Shown here: positions 8,377-17,944 of the stretch, piece after piece
Numbering within the stretch: the stretch's first letter is position 1
Layout of the letters: each line of letters starts with the position of its first letter
Origin: Chara braunii
Lineage: Eukaryota; Streptophyta; Charophyceae; Charales; Characeae
Length of the DNA stretch: 22,671 bases
Assembly: GCA_003427395.1 (NCBI GenBank)
Contig: BFEA01000411.1
Coordinates: 1,231,677-1,254,347 of the forward strand
Direction of reading: 5' to 3'
The notes under the pieces: model-generated
Database searches by the model: none
What the model saw: the letters and a program-made list of their open reading frames with translations, nothing else
What the model was told of the DNA's origin: nothing
Translations under genes and position numbers: made by a program

Positions 8377-8399
8377 AAGAGAGAGAGAGAGAGAGAGAG
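8377..8399. repeat. GA microsatellite
   Basis: About eleven GA dinucleotide units. Confidence 0.95.
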
Positions 8400-8689
8400 T
8401 GAGGGGGGAAAATGTAAACAAATAGCTCCTCAATATTTATTTCAACCCCCCTGCGGGTTATCCGAGAGGGCCCTGCACACAATCAGCAAGGGCCACGTTG
8501 CCATGAACGAGATAGTAGTCATAACCATGCTGAAGTCATGGCACGCCAAGTATATATGCTGTTGATTCACTTTAAGGTCCGTGTTTCAGCAGTTATGGGA
8601 CCACTGAGCACGCGAGTTTCTGGGCAGTAAAAGGCCAACTCACCACGTGCTTTTCAGGGCTTCCCTCCACTACAAATGTGCAAAACCAG

Positions 8690-9029
8690 AATGAATCTTC
8701 TGCTAAAACATGGAACCGTACGCCACCACATGTTTTGTCTTTTGTGCAAGCGGTGACGAGTGAAGCAAGGCCAGAGATTGTACTTAATTTTCATACAGTT
8801 GTTACAGCATTTTTGTTGTTTTTGATGTGCATCGCAGTCAGTCCTTTGCTGATAGGCTTTTTTAGGGCCACTTGTCGTAGGAAAGGGAAACAAAAGAAAG
8901 AGAGGAATGAATCTTCTGCTAGAACATGGAACCATACAAAGCCATATGTTTTGTCTTTTGTGCTGGTGACGAGTGGAGCAAGGCCCTTAGGGCCACTGCT
9001 CGTAGGAAAAAGAAACAAAAGAAAGAGAG
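8690..9029. repeat. Imperfect tandem duplication with an 89-bp indel
   Basis: Unit 1 is split: 8690-8772 (AATGAATCTTCTGCT, ACATGGAACC, TGTTTTGTCTTTTGTGC, GGTGACGAGTG, GCAAGGCC) and 8862-8904 (TTAGGGCCACT, CGTAGGAAA, AAACAAAAGAAAGAGAG). Unit 2 (8906-9029) has the same parts joined directly. The 8773-8861 segment is therefore either an insertion in unit 1 or a deletion in unit 2. Confidence 0.9.
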
Positions 9030-10227
9030 AGCTACGGTAGTAAGTAGTTGTAACTTGTAACCCATAACTGCTCGAAAGCAGACCTGACTTCGGATCCAGG
9101 AGATATATTGCTGGCCTGCTCCTCTTTCATACGAAATTTCCTGAACATCTCTTGAGATGTTGGGACCCTTCCATATGTACTGCTGGGGTCCTACGTGAAA
9201 AAGACTATTCAACAAGGAATACGTGGGGCGTATTTTTTTTTCTGTGGGGAGGTGCACCATTGGCTACCTCAGCCAGACTTCTCCAATTTTTTTTTTTTAT
9301 ACCCTATTTATTGGGGTGCGTCACATCATGTGCGTGTGCATGCTTACACGTGCGTTATGCGCCCGCCGCAGGTATGGGTTGGAGTCTAGGCGGTTCCTAT
9401 TCCCCCGGCAAGTCATAAAAACAGTTTACATCACTGAACTCACCCACTCTCCCTTCCGTCTGGCCGAAGGGTCCCTGAACAGCATTTATTACTCCATCGA
9501 GATGGGGATTGACTGTCAGCTTGCCTTTTCTGAGTTTCCTCTCAGATCCTTCAAGCAGAATCTGTCAGTTAGACGATACAGCTAGAAACCCAAAGACATG
9601 CTGTTCAGTTTTCTTGTTTTCTTTTGGGGATTATTTTTAGTTATTCAACATGTCAGCCGCAATACTTGGCGGTGCCAAGAAGTGGTCCTCTGGTATCTGG
9701 ACCCAGGCTATCTGGTGTGAAAATTACAACCAAAATGATGTTTAGATCAGACACTTAAAAAACGCTATTGAATAGCCCTCGTAATCCACATCTCCGTACT
9801 TTGATCCTATGCACTCGCTAACATGATACAGCCAGTCAGCTGTAATGAGCCCAGTCTCGTGCAGAAGCCAGTTAGCAATGCAATATAAGTCTGAACCCAG
9901 CGCACATCATGAAGTCACCAAAGTCAAATACAAGTCCATGTCTCGATTGTATGCACAAGCATCATTTCATCAAAGAACAGCGTGAGAGAAAGGGAAATAG
10001 GAGAGGAGGAGTAGAGTCCCAATAGTATCTCTCTCCTTTCCCACTTCCACTTCGGGCTTCTCCCCTATGACCACCTCAGCAATGCATGTTCTCCTCTGAC
10101 ATCCTCTGACATTACCGCTGAGCAGATCGTACAGGGTGCCCATCCTCGTTCCACGTCAGCAATAAGATATGGAGTATGGCGCATCACTTCCTCACCTCCG
10201 TGGAGACATGCAGCAGATCACAGATGT

Positions 10228-10255
10228 CGACACCAGGTAAGTCCAGGTAAGTTTC
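10228..10255 (+). other. Two tandem consensus splice-donor-like motifs on the plus strand
   Basis: CAGGTAAGT occurs twice within a short interval. Each is a perfect donor consensus, opposite to the direction of GlnRS transcription. I see no plus-strand exon with recognisable protein before them, so function is unproven. Confidence 0.3.
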
Positions 10256-11354
10256 CCTTCATCTCCCATCAGTCTCACAGCCCTGATCCTCCTCCTCACT
10301 AATACTTATCACCTAGTCTACAGCTAAGGTGGCTATGGCCGTGCCAACATAATCTCCCTCTAGGTGTGTGCGCTCCAGCAGCATCTGGCGCCAGCATCAC
10401 TCTCCAGCAGCCTCGCATAGCAGCACTAGCTTCAAGCCAGTGCAAGGCAGAATGCCTTCTCCAGTGGTCTGGCTGACCTTATGTAGCATTGACCAGCGTT
10501 GACTGGCGTGGACCAGTCTCCCTTTTGACCATGCCGACGCTTCTGATTTGACAGATCTTGACAGCCTGGATGCAGCTGACACATCAGCACCTTTTCTCCG
10601 TTGGAACTGGAATCTTCTGGATACCTGCAGACAATCATCGATGTGCATCTGGACCTATGGCCGAGGCTGACTACTGGGTTGACTTTGACTTTCACATTGT
10701 TTTTCCCATGCTGGGTCTGACTCTTGATTTTCCAAGAGTCAACTCTGGGCACTGATTTTGACTCAGGCCTTGCTACCCCTTAACCGTCGGCCCTCTCCCA
10801 GAGACTTGGGACCTGACTTTTGACCCTCGTTTCTGCCCTTTGACCAAAAGTGACGACCCTCTAGCCACGTCTCTATGGCTACGAACTGAGTTTCTTACAC
10901 AGCAGTCTATGTGCCTCTCGTTCCCCACGATAAATGTTTGATTTGGCTTTTCTTTGGATGTACTCACACCATGTGGCAGTCTATCCTGTATTTCTGGCTG
11001 TCGACCAGAGGACTGTTAGAGTTTTGCCAACTGTCCGTGTGACATCGACGGTCTCTGCTAGGCATTTGCAGAACATCCCACGTTTGGATTCTGTCCTGTT
11101 TGCTATCATTTGAGACGATAAGACCTGCAGAAAGCAAATGTAAAACTATTTCCTCCTAAGGGCCTCGACACACCACTCACAAAAGACCCAAAAAATGTGA
11201 CTGCATCTTCCCACAGAATTTGACTACAAACATCCGTTGCTATGAATAGTAACGGATGAATCCAGTCACCTCCTTTGGGAAGGTGCACGATCATTGTTTT
11301 GTTTCATGAGTGGTGTGGCAAGGCCCTAAGCCATTGAAGCATGCTTTCACTGAC

Positions 11355-11453
11355 CTCCTTTGGCTTCTTCTTGTCCTTCTTCTTAGTCGGTTTCTCATCA
11401 TCAGCGGCTGTCCTCTCCCCGAGCAAGGCCGTCATCTGAGAATCCATTTCTGC
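11355..11453 (-). CDS. QARS: GlnRS exon 6, second RNA-binding region and Lys-rich linker
   Basis: It encodes AEMDSQMTALLGERTAADDE followed by KPTKKKDKKKPKE. The LLGERTAADxEKPTKKK motif is characteristic of the second RNA-binding segment of plant and other eukaryotic GlnRS, and ends in the basic linker that helps non-specific tRNA binding. The acceptor is CAG at 11454-11456 and the donor GTCAGT at 11354-11349; both ends are phase 0. The exon is 99 bases. Confidence 0.95.
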
Positions 11454-12029
11454 CTGCACAAGAGCATACGTGCACAATGGCATTCAAAATCACACCGTTC
11501 TCTGTACATGATCAGCTGGTCAAGATAACAACAGAGTTGAACGCAGGTCACTTCGGATTGCCAAGATGCAGCACTGGCATGCCCTTGAGCATCAGCAGCA
11601 GAATACAGCATCTAACTGCATATGATGCCAAGAGAGAATGGTGAGGAGCAGCAGGATCGTAAGATAAAGCATCCACGTAAGGATTCTAACCAATAGCAAC
11701 GGGGGAACAGGAGGACGAGCAAAGACCCTAAAGAGCAACATGGAGAGAGCCAAGAACAGGGGGAAAACGCAAGAGAAAATGAGCACCCAAACAGTGACGA
11801 TTGTCGGGAAGGCATGATAACAACAGGCAGGGCAAGTAGCGTGTGGCCGTAAAAGTAGACAGTTGTGAGGGGTGGAAGGTGAAGGACAACAAAAGACCGA
11901 CACTCAGGTGACAACTGGAGACAAGAAAAACGGGTGAGGAAGGCGAGGAGAAAGACAAGTAAGAAGAGGATGAGAAAGAAGAGAAAAGCCATCAGAAACA
12001 TGAGGGGGAAAAAAAGGAAAAAAAAGGAG

Positions 12030-12197
12030 AAAGAATAGCTCAGGTGGTACACAGCCGAACTGTTGAAATACAGACCCAAGTTCGAACTCCACCGGAAGCA
12101 GACAAGTGAAATACCACAATTCTGAATTACCTAGGGCCCGTTACTTTGATGATGATATCTCAAGGTTGTCACCCTTTAAAAAAAAAAGAAAAAAGGG
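12030..12197 (+). mobile_element. SINE-like element with tRNA head and poly-A tail
   Basis: The pol III A box TAGCTCAGGTGG lies at 12036-12047 and the B box GTTCGAACTCC at 12080-12090. This is tRNA-like order, at close to tRNA-like spacing. A body of about 80 bases follows, ending in GGTTGTCACCCTTT and an A-rich tail from 12178. The head does not fold as a complete tRNA that I can draw, so a tRNA-derived SINE is preferred to a tRNA gene. Confidence 0.65.
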
Positions 12198-12337
12198 ACA
12201 GAAAGACCATGAGAAGGACAACGAGAAAGACGAGGAGAAAGACAAGGAGCAAAAGAAGGAGAAAGAACATCAGAAAGATGAGAAGAAAAAGAAAAATGGT
12301 TAGGGGAAGCATACAGAGAAGGAGAAGAATCAGGGGC

Positions 12338-12405
12338 CGGCGGACTAGCTCAGTTGCTAGAGCACGAAAAGTGGCATTCAGGAGGTTGTGAATTTTATTT
12401 CCCAC
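12338..12405 (+). mobile_element. tRNA-like head (SINE-like copy), B box degraded
   Basis: GGACTAGCTCAGTTGCTAGAGCA strongly resembles the D-arm half of a tRNA (the A box is TAGCTCAGTTGC at 12346-12357). GGAGGTTGTGAATTTTATTT stands where a variable loop and B box would be, without an intact GTTCGA core. It lies 310 bases after the previous head and follows a similar purine-rich tract. Confidence 0.5.
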
Positions 12406-12909
12406 AGCCTTCATTCGAGCCCCCACAGACTCATGTGGCTCGCTACGGGGTTACCAGCAGAGTTAGTCGGGTTTCCACTCCCTCCTGTCCATTCCCCCGG
12501 GGTTAGGAAAAGCTGCGGTGCTTAAGACACGAAAGGCACAATTGTACATGAGATCGAATCAGAAAGTTGCTCTCCACCTCACAGAAATTGCAGCTATGGA
12601 TTTGTCAACCCATGACGTACCGGAACAAAACACTGTTCCGATTTGCCACCATAAGAAAAGAATTGACACGAAAACGGCTTCCTCATTGAAAGACAACTAC
12701 AGCATGCAGAAGGCGAAGGAGAAGAAAGGGTGACGGAGGAGGGGGGGGGAGAGAGGGGAGGGAGAGAAAGGGCAACGAGAGAGAGGAAGGGCCAAGGAGA
12801 AGGGTCTTCTAGTTATTTACAGAAGAAAGGACAAAACATACTGTTGAGGCATAATGCTCAATAAAAGACATGGCAAGCACTTGACTCACCACTAGACAAG
12901 GAACTTTAC

Positions 12910-12971
12910 CTTTGAAAGTTTCCCATCCACCCACGGCAAAACTTGTCGAACCTGAGTAAGCAATAGTCCAA
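12910..12971 (-). CDS. QARS: GlnRS exon 5 (62-base small exon)
   Basis: This short exon is not obvious as an open reading frame. It completes the split Val codon (G plus TT) and gives GLLLTQVRQVLPWVDGKLSK, matching the family segment VGELFGHVRKSLPWADPKIVK. The acceptor is CAG at 12972-12974 and the donor GTAAAG at 12909-12904. The start is phase 1 and the end phase 0. The joins on both sides give continuous homology (RYRVN-VG and KLSK-AEMD), which fixes both boundaries. Confidence 0.93.
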
Positions 12972-13461
12972 CTGCATCACGTGGAGGCCACAATCCACAA
13001 AGGGAAAAAAGGAAAAAGAAATCACGCAGCACCAGAGGTCTTCAGAGGACTGTCGATCGTTTTGGGCTCACACAATATATCCACTACACAGCATACTAAA
13101 TGTATCTCGACCTGTTAGAGGTCCAATACATTCAAAATGTTAGATCAGTGCTAGCATATCTGGTCTACAGTCCCATTCAAATACTTTTCGAATGTTGAGT
13201 AGTCGCACGAAGCGCTATGAAACATGTCATCTTTCCCATGCTCAAGCAAACATTCCAAAAAGTTGTGGCTCTGGAAAGAGATGCAAGCACTGCCCAAACC
13301 TTATATGTTCCCCAAAACAGTAGATTATTTTCGAAGCCTGTCATTTGTAACTAACTTAATTTAACAAAAAGGAGGTGTTTGGGTCATCCATGTGTGCCCA
13401 GAGACTCTGACAAGTCCAGTCATAAGTGCCAGAAAAACATGAGCATCAGGGGCAGGCACCA

Positions 13462-13568
13462 CTACCGTTTTCACGTGAATAAAACGCCCAGTCATTACCG
13501 CTGTATCTATAGACTGAAAGTCACCCCCAATACAGCTACGACGACCAGGCGTTCTGTTCAGGTGAAGC
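13462..13568. mobile_element. MITE-like foldback element, copy 3 (diverged)
   Basis: It starts CTACCGTTTTCACGTGAAT and ends TTCAGGTGAAGCC, and the inner arms AACGCC/GGCGTT and GCTGTAT/ATACAGC pair. The central GACTGAAAG is the reverse complement of the CTTTCAGTC centre of the other copies. This fits an element whose two halves are nearly mirror images. Confidence 0.65.
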
Positions 13569-13704
13569 CAGACGTGCGGTGGGAGAATGCCTTCTCAGCA
13601 TAAAGAGAGCTCAACAGTGTTGGCTGTCTCGCAGATCTAAGGTGCCCCAATTACTGACCAGTAGCGTGAACAATAACTTCACCCATTCTTGTTCCTGGAA
13701 ATCA

Positions 13705-13808
13705 CTACCTTCTTCACCCGAATGCAACGAGTCGTCACTATATTTGGGCTATCTTTCAGTCCAAATACAGCAATAAGGACAGTAAATTGTATTCGGGTGA
13801 AGAAGGTA
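13705..13808. mobile_element. MITE-like foldback element, copy 2
   Basis: Terminal arms CTACCTTCTTCACCCGAAT and ATTCGGGTGAAGAAGGTA are almost perfect inverted repeats. The inner arms TATTTGG and CCAAATA pair around GCTATCTTTCAGT. It matches copy 1 at 5448-5561 along its whole length. Confidence 0.85.
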
Positions 13809-13934
13809 CTCATCAACAGAGCTTGCTTTTTATGTCTTGAAGTCCAAACTATTTCAAAAGAATTTTTAAAAAGAAAAAACGGATAACAAAACACGTGCAT
13901 AGGAGAGGCTAAACTATATTAAACATGCATTTAC

Positions 13935-14030
13935 CATTTACTCGGTAGCGCTCAGCAAGAATTCTCTCCTTTTCCAGCTCGATCACATCGGCAACAACCT
14001 TTGCTATCTCCTCCGGCGAAACCACCACTC
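13935..14030 (-). CDS. QARS: GlnRS exon 4 (31 codons plus split codons)
   Basis: It completes the Gly of ACGVG and continues VVVSPEEIAKVVADVIELEK followed by ERILAERYRVN, then one base of the next Val codon. The family equivalent is the GVGIEVSPEDIEKAV...RYRVN segment of the first RNA-binding domain. The acceptor is AAG at 14031-14033, preceded on the coding strand by TG-rich sequence rather than a classical pyrimidine tract. The donor is GTAAAT at 13934-13929. An open frame of 77 residues runs through the exon, but only the part between these splice sites fits the protein. Confidence 0.95.
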
Positions 14031-14287
14031 CTTCACACACACAAATCACAAGTAAAGACAGATAAAAGAAGACAAAACACAGGGAGACTAAGAACAAGTA
14101 AACTCTAGCTAAAAGTTCAAACTCGAAAACATCACCCTTCAATTGGCGACAGTCGTGAAGATGAAAAACCCAATCAAGATAATAAAGATGAAAAGTTCCA
14201 GCTACTCAAGAACAAAAAGTCCCAGCCATTTATAGCAGCAAGGAACCAGTTATTCGTCTTTGCAACAAGTTCAATCCATCCAGTGGC

Positions 14288-14573
14288 TGCTCATTTCTAT
14301 AAATGGTTGCTTGATCCTATTCATGTTTACTTAATGATCACTGATTGCTATTGATGTTTACTTATTGCTACAAATGCTTACTGATTGCTATAAACGTTTA
14401 GTGATTTGCAGTGATTGCCATAATGGTTACTGGACGCTCCAAATGTTACTTGTTGCTTTAAAAGATTGCTTCTCACCATAAATAGTCACTTGTTGCTATA
14501 AATGGTTAGTTCTTACGATAAATATTAAATAGTTAGTTGTTGCTATGAATGGCTACTTGTTGCCATAAATGTG
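14288..14573. repeat. Degenerate 21-25 bp AT-rich tandem array
   Basis: About 12 imperfect units follow the pattern TTGCTATAAATGGTTACTTG, with point changes and small indels. It is well degraded, so it is an old array. Confidence 0.85.
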
Positions 14574-14589
14574 TAATGACCTGCCAAAA

Positions 14590-15034
14590 CACAGACTGAG
14601 AACACTGCTGATTTCTGAGTTTTGCCACTGGAACGCAAGCCTTGCTAAGATTCCCGCGTTCGGCTAAGTCTGTGTGTGTGCGTGCTTGCTGGTTCGTGTG
14701 CCTGTCTGAGTGCCCGTCGGCCCGAGTGTGTGTGTGGCCCGCCAAATCACTTGTTTGTTCGGGAGGCCCGCAGGACCGGTACTTACCTGTGGCCATGACT
14801 TTGAGGGTTGCAGCGGGGAAAAACACTCAGGTGGCCAAAGGGGTAGCTTAGGGCACACTCACGTAGCGTAGTGTCGGCACCCGTAGCACTTGAGTAGCGG
14901 TAGGCCGAGCAGAAGAAGACAAAAAAAAATTGGAGCTTTTAGACGCCCAGTGGCGGTAGGCCTAGAGGTAGGCCAGTACCAGTCCAAGTAGCCCGAGTCT
15001 AGGGCCTGTGCGAACTATATCAGAGCCTGCAATC
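14590..15034 (+). mobile_element. Possible LTR-retroelement 5' end with tRNA-Met-type PBS
   Basis: A GC-rich block unlike its surroundings ends at the motif TATATCAGAGCC (15016-15027). This matches ten bases of TGGTATCAGAGCC, the sequence complementary to initiator tRNA-Met that serves as primer binding site in many plant retroelements. An ATG follows eight bases later. I cannot define LTR borders, and no polyprotein is present, so this is a truncated or chance match. Confidence 0.35.
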
Positions 15035-15175
15035 ATGTTTCCCTCCAAAACGGAGGAGGTACCGATTGCTTTGGGAGGCCGGGCGGCCAGAAAGTCACCG
15101 CCCAAGAGGCAAGTGCCTCGCTACGTATTGGAGAAGAGCCAAAGGCTCATCCTCATTTGCGGTGTGCAAGTTTAG
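15035..15175 (+). pseudogene. Short basic reading frame after the PBS-like motif
   Basis: A 46-residue frame starts MFPSKTEEVPIALGGRAARK, continues SPPKRQVPRYVLEKSQRLIL and ends in TAG. Position and basic character would suit the start of a gag-like frame, but it is cut short and matches no family I can name. Confidence 0.25.
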
Positions 15176-15772
15176 GCGTCATGCAAGTTTACTTGTTGCT
15201 AGCCCTCCGTGTTCGCACCAAGTTCCAGACTCCAGTCACTCAAACTAATTGATTGTTGTTCAAAAGAACAGAAAAAAAAAGGAAAAAAAATCACGAGTTG
15301 CCAGTTTGTGAGGCAACTGTTTGTTCATTTTTTTTTTTTCAAGTTAGAGAAGAAAAACTTGAGGCAAGCGAAAGTCAACAGCATTCATAACGTAATAAAA
15401 GTTGTCTTCAAGTCCAATTGAATAAGGAACATTCACACACTGAAAAGCATTTAACAAAAAAACGACAGACAGACAAACAAACCACCGGCTCGGTGCTAAC
15501 CCGGTAAACCCACAAAGGCAATGTCAGATAGCCAGCAGACAGGTTTGGCAAAAAACCTTTCAACAAAGGCAGAAACTTCAACAAGTATTTCATCAAAGCA
15601 GGACTGATGCTAAATTGCTAATGTAGTGGCAAAATTTTAGAAGTGCACGCTCGCGCAATCGATGGGAACACACGCATGGGGCACATCACATGAGCAGACA
15701 GTTTAAACTTTAAAAACATGTCCAAAAATTCAAACTAAATTTTCTGAAGGCTAAACAGAGTAAAACTCACCC

Positions 15773-15886
15773 CAAGTGACTCAAAAGTAACACATCTGTA
15801 ACTGTTACTCAACAAATTGTCAGTTCGAATCCTGATGAAACCAAATGGATCTAATATATATGGTAGGGGCTACCCTCCTTTGAAAG
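15773..15886 (+). mobile_element. SINE-like element, copy at 15.8 kb
   Basis: A tRNA-like head GTGACTCAAAAGTAACAC (15776 onward) is followed by an intact B box GTTCGAATCC (15823-15832). The body ends in GGTAGGGGCTACCCTCCTTT. The order and 3' end match the minus-strand copy at 5646-5762. No long A tail remains. Confidence 0.6.
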
Positions 15887-16377
15887 TGCAATCAGACTCG
15901 GCTCTGGACTTGCTCACAACATGCACAGTTGAGAACCGATGGCAAACCAAACTCTTCCAACTCACAAACAACAATGGACTTGTATTAAACTCAGTCTGAA
16001 TCAACTGTACAACTTGCGGCTATGGCCTCCGAACACTCTCTACCACCAGCCTCACTTCCCACACTCTCACATGCACACACGTGCGAGGATCACCCTGAAT
16101 GTCCGCGCTGCACAGCCACTCACACTCTGTACACTCTGTCTACACCAACAGCTGGGCGGCTATGGCCACCATCGTCTTCCTCCTTCTAGCTATGGCCACC
16201 GGTGTCTCCCTCGCTGGTTCGCTTGGGCACTGTCTTCTTCACAGCCCACTTTCTCTCCGGGCACCTGCAGACCTCCACGCACAAGATACCAAGGCAGCTC
16301 TTCCGCATGGCTCATAGGCAAATGAATGAATGGCTGGACGCTGCCTCTACTTCTTCAGAGGTACCCGTGCCCTGCCT

Positions 16378-16462
16378 CAAAACGTGTGGGCCTGGGCTAA
16401 AACGTGTGACCCAGGGAAGCTTCCAGACGTTTGGCCTTCTGGCCAAAACGTGTGGAACCCAC
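16378..16462. repeat. AAAACGTGTGG short tandem motif
   Basis: AAAACGTGTG recurs at three places in about 80 bases, separated by GGCCTGGGCT- and CAGGGAAG-type spacers. Confidence 0.8.
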
Positions 16463-16654
16463 AACGTGGTCCAGAACCTTCCCCATGTGCAGCCCCTACC
16501 CCTGGTACTTGCTGACTGGACTGGCCTACAGGGACCTACGACCTTCTAGAGGCTACAGACTTACAGACAGACTCTAGGCCTCAGTAGACTCAGATAGAGA
16601 CTTCTAGAACAGACCTTCCCAAGCCTAACGATAACAGACCTAACTCCTAATCTA

Positions 16655-16822
16655 CAGACCTAGGGATCGAGTCTCACACAGATCACTGGGCCTATGTACA
16701 GGGTACAGGGCAGGTCTAAGGATCGAATCTCACTCAGCACACAGGGTCAATGTACAAGGTACAGGGTAGGTCTAGGGATCGAATCTCACTCAGCGCACAG
16801 GTCTAGGGATCGAATCTCTGTG
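16655..16822. repeat. Tandem repeat of about 64 bp, three to four units
   Basis: The motif CTAGGGATCGAATCTCACTC recurs four times with small changes, followed in most units by ACACAGGG then TGTACAAGGTACAGGG. The last unit is truncated. Confidence 0.9.
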
Positions 16823-16941
16823 TCTGCAAATGTCGGGTCTACTGGGTGAAACCTTTTTTTTTTTTTTTTTGAAACTATTTCAAAAGAAAGAAAAAAAAAA
16901 AAAGGGGGAAAAGAAAAAGTGAAGGGCAAAAACGGAACGAA

Positions 16942-16961
16942 CAACACACACACACACACAC
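16942..16961. repeat. CA microsatellite
   Basis: About nine CA units, next to long A and T homopolymers at 16853-16905. Confidence 0.9.
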
Positions 16962-17336
16962 ATGCAGAGGGAACATTGGATCACAGCTCCCAAGAAGCTT
17001 CTCCCCCCCCACAAAAAAAATCATTCTTTATGCAGATCGAAATAGGAAAAAAAGACGCTCATAGCCCCACACATATGCAAAAGGTGAACATGCAGATGTG
17101 ACATGACGCCTTCGTTCATTTCCTTCAATTACAACAACACCGACAGCAACCAAGCACAGCCATGTACCCCGTGCAAAGGTCTTTTATGTTGACATCACAA
17201 GGAAAACTCCATGCTACAGGAATGGCTGTGCTTCTAACCATGGTTACCATTCGGACGGCCAGGAGGTCATCCAGACCATTCGGACGACACGGTCCAGATG
17301 CTGTCTCGAGACATACTTTTAAAACATGTGAATTTG

Positions 17337-17475
17337 AAGGATTTCAGAAATTTCCAACTTCTCAAAAGAAAAATTAAAAAAATATGGAAAAAAATATATT
17401 TAATATTTATCCAGCCTTGCAATACAAAACAACTATTTGCTGAGGGTCATCTCGAGATTTGCAGCCAAATCCAAC
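17337..17475. repeat. A/T-rich dispersed repeat, copy 2
   Basis: A diverged copy recognised by GCAATACAAAACAACTATTT, then GAGGGTCATCTCGAG and CAGCCAAATCCAACCC in the family order. Confidence 0.6.
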
Positions 17476-17944
17476 CCTTTTTTTCTCTTTTTTTTTTGGG
17501 CAGGTGGAGCGGGGTGGGGTGGGTCGGGGTGGGGCGGGCACGCAGTCCTTGTTCACGTCAGTCCGGATTCCCAGATGTTATCCGAATGCCTGGATATGTC
17601 CGCATACGAGTCCAGGGCAATCATGCTCCAAGGCTATACTCAAACTAGGACTTTTTAACTTTCTTGTGGCCGATATTGTGGTCAGATACATATACGATAG
17701 CATTATTGTGAGTACGCCCTGGCAGCGCCAAAAAAAAAAAGAAAACCTCAGTGGATTGGGTAAAAAAATGACATCTTGAACAAATTCAGTCAAAATGCGG
17801 TAAAAAATCATTGAAAAATGGTCAAAACATTCACAAAAAAAGGTCAAAATGGTCAAAGAGTTGTCAGAACATTCTATGAAAAGCATTTGCGTAAAAAAAA
17901 AAGAGTCGAAAGAGCGAAAAAAAGTTGGGTCAGGAAATGCTTAC

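Larger units (their letters stand above)
7815..11354 (-). other. GlnRS intron 6
   Basis: A 3.5 kb intron. It contains a CCGACC-rich inverted repeat (8105-8151), a GA microsatellite (8377-8399) and a duplicated block (8690-9029). A pyrimidine-rich stretch lies at 10020-10080 and a stretch rich in TTGAC/GTCAA at 10490-10860. A number of short open frames match nothing known to me. For 9420-10020 and 10870-11350 I see no structure. Confidence 0.65.
11454..12909 (-). other. GlnRS intron 5
   Basis: A 1.5 kb intron holding two purine-rich blocks (11920-12030 and 12178-12330), each next to a tRNA-like SINE head, and a G/A-rich stretch at 12720-12800. The long minus-strand frames rich in Leu and Phe (11612-12079, 12169-12426) are translations of these purine tracts. 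Confidence 0.7.
12972..13934 (-). other. GlnRS intron 4
   Basis: A 963-base intron. Its coding-strand 5' third (13462-13808) holds two MITE-like foldback elements. The rest (12975-13460) has no structure I can identify. Confidence 0.7.
14031..17944 (-). other. GlnRS intron 3 (largest)
   Basis: A 3.9 kb intron. It contains an AT-rich tandem array (14288-14573), a GC-rich possible LTR-like region (14590-15015) with a PBS-like motif and short frame, and a SINE-like copy (15773-15886). Other contents are two tandem arrays near 16.4 and 16.7 kb, long A and T runs near 16.85 kb, a CA microsatellite and one A/T-family copy (17337-17475). The stretches 15180-15770 and 15890-16370 hold nothing I recognise. 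Confidence 0.65.

Noticed and set aside
10490-10860. Cluster of TTGAC/GTCAA motifs as a WRKY-type regulatory region
   Set aside because: The motifs are dense, but they lie in mid-intron within a stretch that looks internally repetitive (GACTTTGACT, CTTGACAG), with no promoter context.
12338-12405. Functional tRNA gene
   Set aside because: The D-arm half is convincing, but no anticodon arm or intact B box follows, so it is listed as a SINE-like head only.
11612-12426. Minus-strand frames rich in Leu, Phe and Val that look like membrane proteins
   Set aside because: They are translations of purine-rich tracts on the plus strand (GAAAAAG-type repeats). The hydrophobicity is a composition effect.
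14782-14826. Strong donor CACAG/GTAAGT on the minus strand at about 14787 as an extra GlnRS exon
   Set aside because: Exons 3 and 4 join directly through a split Gly codon with unbroken homology, so no coding exon is needed in intron 3. The adjoining frame has no family match. It may be a cryptic site.
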